Origin: Aureococcus anophagefferens
Taxonomy: Eukaryota; Sar; Pelagophyceae; Pelagomonadales; Pelagomonadaceae
Length of the DNA: 60,443 nucleotides
Direction of reading: 5' to 3'
NCBI RefSeq assembly: GCF_000186865.1
Contig: NW_008705562.1
Coordinates: 2,518,175 to 2,578,617, forward strand
The notes below the pieces were generated by a model. That model had not been told where the DNA came from and ran no database searches. It worked only from the letters and a program-made list of their open reading frames with translations. A program made the position numbers and the translations under genes. Position 1 is the stretch's first letter. Every line of letters starts with the position of its first letter. Below, piece by piece: positions 35,201 to 42,900 of the stretch.

Positions 35201-36877
35201 GCGGCGCCAGTGCTCGAGGTCCGCGTCCGGCGGCGCCGCCGTCGCGCGCCGCGCCGCGTCGTCGACGCGGCCGCTCTTCAGGGCCTTGATCCGCCGCGGC
35301 ACGTCCCGCGGGTCGCCGTAGAAGAGGGGCCGCGGCGCGACCTCCGTCGTCAGCCACGCGCGCACGGCCGCGGCCGTCGGCGGCGGCGCGGACGGCGTGA
35401 GCGTGACGCCGCGGCCGGGGGGCGACGCCGGCGACCGGGGGCCGTCGCCGGGCGACGTCGGCGACGTCGGCGACCAGGGCTCGCCGACGTCGTCGTCGTC
35501 GTCCGACTCGTAGGTGGCGTAGACGGGCGGCGCGTCGTCGTCCTCGTCCTCGTCCGCGCGCGGCGCCTCCGCCTCCTCGTCGTCGTCGTCGACGTCGTCG
35601 TCGTCGTCGTCGTCCCGTTCGTGCTGCGTCATGCGCCGCTCGTACTCCGCCTCGTCCTCGTCGCTGTCCCGGTCGTGCTGCGTCTGCCGCTCCTTCTCCC
35701 GGCGCTCGCCCTCGTCCTCGTCCGCGTCCTCGCAGCACTGCGACGACCGGCGGCGCTCGTCGTCGGCGTCGAGCTGCGACGCCGAGATTTCGCCGCCGCC
35801 GCGGTCGTCGCCGGAGACCTCCGGCGGCGCCGCGCGGAGGGCCTCGAGGGCGGCGTTCCACTTGGCCTGCTCCGCCGGCGCCGCGGCGCCGAGCGTGACG
35901 GGCTTCGGCGGCGACGGCGACAGCGCCGGGCTCAGCCAGCACGCGTCGACTTTGAGCGCGTCCTCGACGGCGGCCTCGTCGAAGCCGTCGGCCCGGAGCC
36001 GCGCGGCCTCCTCGTCGAAGAGGTCGCGGAGGGCCGGCACGGCGTAGGTCGCCGCGGGCCGGCCGTCGGAGCGCGCGGCCGCGGGCGCGACGGAACCGTA
36101 CGCGACGTCGATCTCGACGGCGTCCGCGGCGCCGCGCCGCCTGCGACGGGACCCGAGGCCGAGGCCGCGCACGCGCTCCGCCGTCCAGCGGCGTCCGCCG
36201 TCGCCGGCCGCCGCCGGCGGCGCGTGGCGGAACGTGGGGTTCTGGAGCGCGAGCGGCGCGAGCGCGCGCGCGCCGCAGTCGGCGAAGAACCGCATGTGGT
36301 GGTTCACGTGCGACTCGTAGGGCTGTAGTTTGAGGGGCCGGCCCTCGAGCTCGACGAGGTGGCCCTCGAGGAGCAGCCGCGCCGCGCGGCGCACGTCGAC
36401 GTCGCCGGGCCGGTAGAGCGCCACTCGCAGAAAGTGCGCGGGCTCAGAGGCGTAGCCGTAGAACGGCGTGAGCAGCGCGGACGTCACGGCCCGCACGCGC
36501 GCGCACGTGCCGTTGTCCTGGCCGCTGTCGTTGCCGCGCAGGGCCGCGTCGAGGCTTTTGGCCACCCGGCGGCAGAGCTCGCGGCGGCGCATCGGGTCCG
36601 CGAACAAGCGGCGCGCGGCGTCGTCGTCTTCGAGCGGCGCCGCGTAAAAGTAGGGGAAGCAGCCGTGCACGTAGACGGCGCAGGGCTGGTGGCTGTCGAG
36701 CCGGCCCCAGAGCTTGACGATGGGCCAGTTCATGGCGTCGTAGGACTCGAAGCCGCGCGCCGTCCGCGGCGCGAGGCTGGGCGGCGCGTCCTGGTGCTCG
36801 CACAAGCACGTGTGCGCCGCGCATTCGACGCTGATGGGGTAGAACGTGACCGTGGTGGCGTCGTTATCATTGTGCAT
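32201..36877 (-). CDS. REV3: REV3, catalytic subunit of DNA polymerase zeta
   Basis: 1558 aa from ATG 36877 (ATG 36901 is an alternative), close to yeast Rev3 and much shorter than the human protein. The N-terminal domain (VTFYPISVECAAH..., VKLWGRL...CAVYVHGCFPYFY) is typical. An acidic/Ser-Pro insertion spans about 420-510. B-family motifs are complete: DFQSLYPSMVIAHN (motif A, near 960), KLLANVTYGYTAASFSGR (motif B), YGDTDSIFV (motif C, near 1177). The C-terminus has a CysA finger (KCANCG...LCDDC near 1435), but the CysB Fe-S module looks degenerate, with CASLDGAVAFERRR in place of a CxSLDCPVFxxR pattern. Role: translesion extension with REV7. Single exon. Confidence 0.93.
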   Translation of the reverse strand: MHNDNDATTVTFYPISVECAAHTCLCEHQDAPPSLAPRTARGFESYDAMNWPIVKLWGRLDSHQPCAVYVHGCFPYFYAAPLEDDDAARRLFADPMRRRELCRRVAKSLDAALRGNDSGQDNGTCARVRAVTSALLTPFYGYASEPAHFLRVALYRPGDVDVRRAARLLLEGHLVELEGRPLKLQPYESHVNHHMRFFADCGARALAPLALQNPTFRHAPPAAAGDGGRRWTAERVRGLGLGSRRRRRGAADAVEIDVAYGSVAPAAARSDGRPAATYAVPALRDLFDEEAARLRADGFDEAAVEDALKVDACWLSPALSPSPPKPVTLGAAAPAEQAKWNAALEALRAAPPEVSGDDRGGGEISASQLDADDERRRSSQCCEDADEDEGERREKERQTQHDRDSDEDEAEYERRMTQHERDDDDDDDVDDDDEEAEAPRADEDEDDDAPPVYATYESDDDDDVGEPWSPTSPTSPGDGPRSPASPPGRGVTLTPSAPPPTAAAVRAWLTTEVAPRPLFYGDPRDVPRRIKALKSGRVDDAARRATAAPPDADLEHWRRLETRFADRVGRWRRRFWRGRVVLAPVADPPSRARVAATVGAAAPRDPRASEASFLTPVDALRTPKSTGPGSGARDGATMRVGGRGEPGASLLALEVAAACAPGRARSAAAADAILCACWRYRDHHLAESEDDAIGAIAVGAAPLPGVEVVPTELALLLRLEELTKTLDPDVLLGWDAARESWGYVVARAKALRLAAFDQRLSRDAKLPRKRTFFGGEFRGRTLVGGWCAVRGDDQLTSLLNADLPAVLRHVLGEALPAYTAADVARRLARGAAAAARAAAVAHVAATCRACLDVVTALDVLGRNLAIARLFGMPLDDALSRGSQHRVEAVLFPVSKPRRGRNPAAFVDGNGDEGPPAGETWYALRSPDGPAVANQPALEVVALNLEPVSAVYTEPVACLDFQSLYPSMVIAHNLCFSTCICKLRGAARPPAAREDDDDGSSTDGDVDDREGQALDRGERKDWRAPGATDVAEGAGITTGRLGVAARWPEALARRGLLAAEADGARAYVAPNGAVFAPKAHREGVLPRMLREILAARIMTKQALKRARGKRRGTLARVLDARQLALKLLANVTYGYTAASFSGRQPCADLADAIVDSGRKTLEAAIHVAGGYGAELPVKYGDTDSIFVECRGMSVEGAREHALRRIKDVVDAGTPPGVELKFEYVFDGCVLVTKKRYVGYAVEDPGGAPHLLVKGLEVKTRDNCDFVRHRLEVCVRELLRHRDLSLVKRRVLETMEGVDAASLRDLILWRKYRGSGKYRSTNYPLVHVVEDLDKRGNATQPGERVPCVVVRADGRSLKLYQRQRLATHAPALLHDIDRDYYVEKLFLPPLSRFLELAGVDVFAWIADWRSGARRRGDDARRRALPGGRGTQGRITAFFHSNKCANCGAVVDGDKRAARDGRVLCDDCAAGPDAIAYDHFARVHALQRRQAGLARVAAAHAGADAGWARRHADAPACASLDGAVAFERRRVEAALAAAHGAETPLALVSALDATRKRRRES

Positions 36878-37048
36878 CGTCGCTGAACTGGTGGCGCGCA
36901 TCGTCGCGACGCGCGCGGGACCGGTCCGCCGCAGTCCGGACTGGTCCCGATCGATCTGTGGCAAAGGCCAAAGCGGCAGCGATCGAGACGTGATCGAGCT
37001 CTTCAAACGCCAGCCGCGTCGTCCGCGAGCGGCCGGGAACAGATGCAC

Positions 37049-38106
37049 GAGAAGGGAATTTTAAAAAGATTTAAAAAGAAAGGAAAGGGAAAGTAGGAGG
37101 CTTGCTTGATCCGAACTTGAGTGCACGATGCCGTCCCTGAGCGGTGTGCCACGACTGCAAGTGCCGGCGCGCGCGCAGCTGCGACGACGAGCTCCAATTT
37201 TTCTAGCGCGCTGCGCGCGGGGTCGGAGCTGGCCGCCACGCGGAGGCGCATGGACAGCTAACTACGCGATTACGACGAAGTTTCGAAGATGCTGCTCAAA
37301 ATTTCTACCGCGCTTCGCGCGGGGAGGATTGCACCGAGGCCGCGCGGACGAGGCTGTAGCCTCTTGGACACGCGCGGCGTCTTGTTCTGCGTGCGAAATA
37401 GATTTCGAAGCGCACATAGTCGTGGATCTTCGGCCGACACATGGGCGCGCGCGCGCGCGCCGTGCGCGCGCGCGCCGCCGCGCGCGGCAACGATGTCTCG
37501 CCGCGCGCCACGGACGTGGACCACGTCATCGGCGGCCCGGAGGACGCCTTCGACGACATGGGCGCGCCGATGCGGATCAATTCCTCGCCGCTCGTCTGCG
37601 AGGGCTTGTGCTCGGGGCCGCGGGGTTGCGGCGCGCGCGGCGACGACGTCACGAGACGCCCCGCGGATCATCGGCGACTTGGAGGCTGGCCTCGGGACGA
37701 CGTCCCGAGCCGCATCAACGGCGGCGGCGACAGGCACACGACGAATTCGTCGCTGTCGTCGGCCGCGGCGTCCATGTCGGCGCGAGGCAGCCCACGACGA
37801 CGACAGGAACACGCCGCCGTCGCGCACGGCAAGGCCGCGGGGCAGCCCCGGGAGTTGCCGTGGGGCGCGGAAGGTATGCGACGGCATTTCGACGCGCTGG
37901 AAGCCCTGGAAAGGCGCCAGCAGGGCAGCCGATCCCGACACGGAAGCGCTGCGCATAGGCGTGAGCGGCGCGTTCACGGTGTTGTAGAGGCGTGAGTGGC
38001 GGAGAGGGCGTGTGAACAAGCGGCACTAAAGACTTCACCTTGTGAACGAAATGAGTGGTTCACACAACTTCTCTTGCTATTCATTTGGCCCGTCGAGCGC
38101 TTGAAA
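37049..38106. other. 1.06-kb stretch with no supportable gene, holding a Z-DNA-like GC run
   Basis: It separates the divergent REV3 and plastid membrane-protein genes. Three overlapping ORFs (about 37128-38019, both strands) have no ATG-led recognisable product. Alternating purine-pyrimidine GC occurs at 37443-37490 (GCGCGCGCGCGC-type). An AT-rich patch lies at 37055-37095. Confidence 0.5.
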
Positions 38107-38859
38107 ATGGCGCCTCGAATCGCGCTCGTCCTCGCCTGCGCGGCCTCGGCCTGCGCGCTGCGCGTGCCGATGCCGCGCGTCGCAGCCCCGACGATCCGCG
38201 CGCCGAAGCTCGCCCTGCCGCCGCTGCGCCCGACGGCCGTCGCCGCCGTCGCGGCGGCGACGCTGCTCGCGCCGGGCCCGGCGAGCGCGTCGCACCTCGG
38301 CGACGTCGTCGCGGACAAGCTGCGCCTGTCGGGCTTCAGCGACGCGTGGATCATCGCGCTCATCAGCGCCATGCCCGTCGTCGAGCTCCGCGGCGCGATC
38401 CCGATCGGCGCGCTCATGGGCCTGCCCATCGCCAAGGTCTTCGTGCTCTGCGTCATCGGCAACATGGCGCCGATCCTGCCCCTGCTCCTCGCGCTCCGGT
38501 CGCCCCTCGTGCAGAAGATCCTGGACAAGCCCCTGTCGAAGGCGCGGTCGAAGTCGGACGCGGTCTCCGGGAACGCGCGCTGGTCCGCGCTCGCGGCGTT
38601 CGTGGGCGTGCCCTTCCCGGGCACGGGCGCCTGGACGGGCGCCATGGTCGCCTTCGTCCTCGGCATGCCCCTGTCCGAGGCGCTCTCCGCCATCTTCGCC
38701 GGCGTGCTCGTCGCGGGCGCGATCATGTCCGCGCTCGTCGCCGCGGGGACCAAGGGCGCGCTCGCGGTGGCCGCCGTCATCGCCGGCGCCTTCGCCTTCA
38801 AGGCCCTCGCCGGCGGCGACGACGCGCCGGAGGAGACCGCGCCGGCGGCGAGCGACTAG
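38107..38859 (+). CDS. plastid-targeted small multidrug export (COG2426/PF06695-type) membrane protein
   Basis: 250 aa, ATG at 38107. It starts with a signal peptide (MAPRIALVLACAASACALRVP) followed by a basic/hydroxylated transit region and a second hydrophobic segment ending GPASASHLG, suggestive of thylakoid or inner-envelope routing. The body carries ALISAMPVVELRGAIPIGALMG and VIGNMAPILPLLLAL, the signature of the Sm_multidrug_ex family, then three or four further helices. The family name is historical; its transport role is poorly defined. The bipartite leader supports an alga with a complex plastid. Confidence 0.8.
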   Translation: MAPRIALVLACAASACALRVPMPRVAAPTIRAPKLALPPLRPTAVAAVAAATLLAPGPASASHLGDVVADKLRLSGFSDAWIIALISAMPVVELRGAIPIGALMGLPIAKVFVLCVIGNMAPILPLLLALRSPLVQKILDKPLSKARSKSDAVSGNARWSALAAFVGVPFPGTGAWTGAMVAFVLGMPLSEALSAIFAGVLVAGAIMSALVAAGTKGALAVAAVIAGAFAFKALAGGDDAPEETAPAASD

Positions 38860-38900
38860 GGCGAGGGACGCGCCTAACGGTCGAACGGGATAGCAACCAA

Positions 38901-40853
38901 TTACCCCGCCTCGACGTCCCTCGCGGGCTTCTTCCCGCCCGGGCAGCAGCAGTCCCGCTTCGGCGCCGCGGCGACGGTCTCGTCGCCCGTCTCCCGGCCG
39001 CAGCAGAGCTTGAAGCCGCCGCGGCACGCCGCGTAGTAGCAGCAGCAGCCCTCGACGAGCCCGCGGCACGGCCCGCAGCACCGCCAGCTCTCGTGCGTGT
39101 CGAGGTAGATGTCGTGGAGGTCCTCCGACTTCTTGAGCACGTCCACGGAGTCGTAGTATTTGAGAAAGTCGCCGTACTCGATCCAGAAGACGCCGTCGTC
39201 GTCGGGCTTCGCCGGGTCGACGCCGCACCGCTTCGCGACCTTCGGGTGCGTCTTCCACAGCTCCGACCCGTCGGACCAGGCGCCCGTCCACTCGAAGTTG
39301 CCCCAGGGGTTGCGCAGCTTCAACAGGCGGAACCCCTCGGCCTCGGCCGCGGCGATGAGCGAGTACGCGTGGCCGCCGACGAGGCCGTCCTGGCGGTCCT
39401 TGATCGACGTCGACGCGGACATCACAAAGCCCATGGCGTCGTACTGCGCCACCATCTTGAAGAGTTCGTCGTCGGCGAAGCGCTCCGGGTCGCCGTCGGC
39501 GCCGCAGTGGTGGACCCAGCCGACGCCGCGCCTGTTCTCGTCCGTCGGCTTGTAGACCATGTCCGTGCGGTACCAGGGCTTCGCCTCGCCGCCCTTCTCC
39601 CGGCTCAGCGTGTAGGCGTCGTCGCCCGTCAGGGCGCGCAGCGCCCAGATGGGGAAGCCCCCCGCGAGGTTGTGGTAGCCGCCGACGAACTTCGCGAAGG
39701 CCTTTTCCAGGAGGAGGACCCACAGCTCCGAGCCCGCGGGCTTGCAGAAGATGGGGTCGTTCGTGCCCGCCTTGCAGGGGATGCGGTCGTCGACGACGAG
39801 CTTGATCCAGTGGCCCGTGGCGCCGTCGAAGAGCGTCACGACGTAGCGCCCGCGCCAGTTCGCCTCCGTCGTGAGGAACGCGCGGCGGATCGTCCCCGGG
39901 AACTCCGCGGCCGCCGCGAACGCCGCGAGCAGCCAGCAGTCGCCGAGCGTGCCCTGGTCGACGTCGTCGGGCGACACGCCGCCCTCGAAGAGCGACGCCC
40001 GCGCCGCGTCGCCGAAGATCTGCTGCGGCCGCTTCCACTCGACGACGACGTCGACGCCGTTCCGCTCCGAGTCGGAGAAGCCGCTCATGGGCCCGTCGAC
40101 GCACTCGAAGAAGGGGTCGTGGTACCGCAGGTCGCACATGCATCCCAGGCGCGCCGCGCATCGCATCAAGCGCTCGTAGCAGGCGCGCTTCGGCGTCGCG
40201 AGGCACCGCGCGAGGTAGACCGCGAGGCACGGGAAGAGGAGCAGCTTCAGCGACATCCAGACCCAGAGCAGCGGCAGCAACACGCAGGCGATGCCGATGA
40301 TGGCCCGGGGCGGGAGGCAGGGGCAGCCCTTCCGCAGCGCCTTGAGCAGCGCGCCGCGGCTGTAGATCATGGTCGACCCGCAAAAGCACGCGGCCCACGC
40401 CGCGCAGCACGCGCAAACTCCCCGCTTCTCCTCGCCCGGCGCCGCGCCGTCGGCCGGCGGCGGCCGCGTCTCCGGCCGCTTCGCCTCCGGCGCGCCGAGC
40501 GCCGACGACCGCCGCTCCGGCGTCGGCGACGGCGGCCGCGCGTCGTCGTCGCCGTCGAGCTCGTCGGCGATGAGGTCGTTGAACGCGTCCATGGCGAGCC
40601 GCAGGCCGCCGAACTCCAGATCGCCGGACCGCGCCCGGAGGAAGATGGCGACGAACTCCTCAAAGTCGAGCTTGCCGTCGCTGTCGGCGTCGACGGCCTC
40701 GATGAAGCCCGCGACCTCGGGCGCCGTCGGCGTCTCGCCCGTGACCTCGCTCATGAGCGTCTGCAGCTCCGACACGTCGATGTCGCCGGAGCCGTCCGCA
40801 TCGTACTTGGCGAACTTCTCCTTGAGCCAGAGCGTCTCGCTGTCGTTCGACAT
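38901..40853 (-). CDS. calpain with N-terminal EF-hands and membrane segment
   Basis: 650 aa from ATG 40853 (MSNDSETLWLKEKF); upstream ATGs in the same frame lie in probable promoter. Two EF-hands at about 15-65 (DADGSGDIDVSE and DADSDGKLDFEE loops). A Cys-rich, hydrophobic region at about 135-200 contains a likely pair of membrane helices (IIGIACVLLPLLWVWMSLKLLLF). The protease core follows: DQGTLGDCWLLAAFA (Cys), GGHAYSLIAA (His), KLRNPWGNFEWTGAWSDGS (Asn). The C-terminus is exceptionally Cys-rich (SWRCCGPC...CCCYYAAC...CCCPGG), suggesting palmitoylation. A calcium-regulated, membrane-bound protease is inferred. Confidence 0.9.
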   Translation of the reverse strand: MSNDSETLWLKEKFAKYDADGSGDIDVSELQTLMSEVTGETPTAPEVAGFIEAVDADSDGKLDFEEFVAIFLRARSGDLEFGGLRLAMDAFNDLIADELDGDDDARPPSPTPERRSSALGAPEAKRPETRPPPADGAAPGEEKRGVCACCAAWAACFCGSTMIYSRGALLKALRKGCPCLPPRAIIGIACVLLPLLWVWMSLKLLLFPCLAVYLARCLATPKRACYERLMRCAARLGCMCDLRYHDPFFECVDGPMSGFSDSERNGVDVVVEWKRPQQIFGDAARASLFEGGVSPDDVDQGTLGDCWLLAAFAAAAEFPGTIRRAFLTTEANWRGRYVVTLFDGATGHWIKLVVDDRIPCKAGTNDPIFCKPAGSELWVLLLEKAFAKFVGGYHNLAGGFPIWALRALTGDDAYTLSREKGGEAKPWYRTDMVYKPTDENRRGVGWVHHCGADGDPERFADDELFKMVAQYDAMGFVMSASTSIKDRQDGLVGGHAYSLIAAAEAEGFRLLKLRNPWGNFEWTGAWSDGSELWKTHPKVAKRCGVDPAKPDDDGVFWIEYGDFLKYYDSVDVLKKSEDLHDIYLDTHESWRCCGPCRGLVEGCCCYYAACRGGFKLCCGRETGDETVAAAPKRDCCCPGGKKPARDVEAG

Positions 40854-41059
40854 GGTCTGGCTTCTCAGGGAGATGAGCCCATAGTTCAAACTTTCATCGG
40901 GTACATGTACATCGGGGCAGCGTATGCAACATCCGATGTTATACATAAACATCGACATGTTGATGCTCTCTCCCGGCGCAAGCTGTGGGGGCGCCTGGGC
41001 AGCCATCGGCGCGCGGGGGCAGCCAAAGCTGGGTTCCAACGCATCGATTCCTCTATTAG

Positions 41060-42865
41060 ATGGCGCCGCAGCCGCCGCCTCCCGCGGGCGCGCAGCTGAA
41101 CAAAGCAGTGATGTGGAATGATGAATGGCGCAGCGCCGTGGGCCCGAAGCCGAGACCGCTGTGGGTCTTGCCGCCAGGCTCCCACGACGGTCCAGCGGGC
41201 ACCTACAAGGTCAAGTGGAGCGACCGTGGCGGCGGATACAGCCATAGCTTTGCTGATGAGGAGGAGGTGCGTGACGACGACGCGGTCGCGCGCGCCGCCG
41301 CCGCGCAGGACGTCGACGCCGGCGGACCGCCGGCAAACGCCCCGCCGCTGAATCAGGGCATGCGCCTCCTCCAGGCCGCGGGCTCGCGCATGGCCGTTGT
41401 CAAGAAGGAGCGGGACGCGGCGAAGGACGAGGCGGAAGACCAGGAGGAGCTCGCGGGGCAGCTCGTCCAATCGGAGAATGCGAAGATGTCGCAGATTGAC
41501 GGGCTCAAGGCAGCGGTTTCGACCAAGGACACGCGCATCGGGGAGCTTGAAGCGTCGCTCCGGGCGAAGGACGTGACGATCAAGGAGCTGCGCGAGCGCG
41601 TGGCCGAGCTGGAGAAATCAGCGAAGAAGCGTAAAGCTCCAAAACCCAAGTCGGCAGCGAGGAAGAAAGAGCGAAACGCCACGGCACCCGTCGAGGCCGC
41701 GCGGGACTTGTCGCCAGAGCCGCCGCTAGCCGAGAGCAAACTGGTGGAATTCGACGGCGCTTTCCGGAGAAAAATCAGTGGCGCTGTGGTCCGAGCTTTG
41801 GAAAAGGTTCGGTCCGGGGAGTGGGCAGTGGAGCAAGGGCTCACGAGAGAAGGGAGAATTGCGTGGACCAAGCGCCTGGTATTGACACGTCTCACGTCTC
41901 TTGTGAAGAACGATGGAAAGGTCGAGGCTACGACTTGGAAAGACAATGTTAAGCTGTCCGGTTGGGACGCATGTGCCCACTTGATGAATCGTGAAGATGC
42001 AGCAGGACGAATACGCGAGGGTGTTGACTTCGCCCGTGGTGAATCGCTTTCCGGTCTCCGCTGCGAAACGGAGAGGAGTCAAACGGTCACGGCCGACTGG
42101 ACCTGCGCATCGGGAGGAACGCTCCGGGTTACGCACACTTATGATGAGACGATGCAATGGCGATACGTGGGCAAGCCGGGCAATTCAAAATTACCCTCGC
42201 CATGGACATATACCTGGGAATGGGATCAAACTAATTACTGGAACGAGTTCCTGCCGTGGTTACTTCGCGCCAAATTCACGATCGAATATTTCCCGACTCC
42301 AGGATCTGTAGACGTGCTGCGAAACGTCGGCGAGGATAAACACGGAGACGGAGCCCTTCAGGTTGAGTGGATTACAAATATGGCCCTTGATGGAGTGGAT
42401 CGCAACTATTCCAGCGGAGATTTCTACGGAAGTTTGACCAGGAGGGCACACGTAGCCGAAATGACAGCTCAGCTCGGAGCCGACGTCGATCAATTTTTGG
42501 GCGATTGTGTTGTGTTATCATGCGGGCTGTCGTGTGGCGTTGCGTCGGAAGGAGGGAAATGGTCAAAGCAGATTACCGAGGTCGCTATTATTCCTGGAAT
42601 TGACAATTACCGAGGTCGCAATTCTGACGCATGGTCAATTATTACTGCGCTGTTACTCGACAAGCACGAGGACGGCGATCGCGAGTACGATTTTAGCGAC
42701 ATCTCCGTGGCCTCTGCCTTTGGAAAGGACTCCGGCGTTGGGTTCAAGACGCCCGATCTTTTACCAACCGCCGAAATGTCGGCTGCACTCCGGCGGGCCG
42801 AGGAGAAAATCGCAGTCGGACGAGAGCGCGAGTGTCCGTCGGACTCCGACGCCGTCGATTATTAG
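41060..42865 (+). CDS. orphan coiled-coil protein with atypical base composition
   Basis: 601 aa, ATG at 41060. Residues of about 45-65 (GTYKVKWSDRGGGYSHSFADEEEV) recall a small Tudor/chromo-like strand set. Residues of about 105-190 form a long heptad coiled coil, followed by a basic nuclear-localising patch (KKRKAPKPKSAARKK). The C-terminal ~370 residues are a globular domain with aromatic-rich strands (WTYTWEWDQTNYWNEFLPWLL) that I do not recognise. The 3' two-thirds uses many A/T-ending codons and is clearly AT-richer than every neighbour, consistent with recent acquisition or relaxed codon use. Shares a 206-bp divergent promoter with the EF-hand calpain gene. Confidence 0.7.
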   Translation: MAPQPPPPAGAQLNKAVMWNDEWRSAVGPKPRPLWVLPPGSHDGPAGTYKVKWSDRGGGYSHSFADEEEVRDDDAVARAAAAQDVDAGGPPANAPPLNQGMRLLQAAGSRMAVVKKERDAAKDEAEDQEELAGQLVQSENAKMSQIDGLKAAVSTKDTRIGELEASLRAKDVTIKELRERVAELEKSAKKRKAPKPKSAARKKERNATAPVEAARDLSPEPPLAESKLVEFDGAFRRKISGAVVRALEKVRSGEWAVEQGLTREGRIAWTKRLVLTRLTSLVKNDGKVEATTWKDNVKLSGWDACAHLMNREDAAGRIREGVDFARGESLSGLRCETERSQTVTADWTCASGGTLRVTHTYDETMQWRYVGKPGNSKLPSPWTYTWEWDQTNYWNEFLPWLLRAKFTIEYFPTPGSVDVLRNVGEDKHGDGALQVEWITNMALDGVDRNYSSGDFYGSLTRRAHVAEMTAQLGADVDQFLGDCVVLSCGLSCGVASEGGKWSKQITEVAIIPGIDNYRGRNSDAWSIITALLLDKHEDGDREYDFSDISVASAFGKDSGVGFKTPDLLPTAEMSAALRRAEEKIAVGRERECPSDSDAVDY

Positions 42866-42900
42866 GGGAGTCTGTAAGTCCTAGCGAGACCTTAGGGAGC

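Noticed and set aside
37128..38019. Three overlapping ORFs of 184-276 codons between REV3 and the plastid membrane protein
   Set aside because: No recognisable domain, composition mirrors the GC bias, and they run over one another on both strands. Left as a gene-free stretch.
42572..42619. 14-bp direct repeat with GT...AG edges in the orphan gene, resembling a 34-nt intron
   Set aside because: The frame is already open through it, and removing 34 nt would break it.
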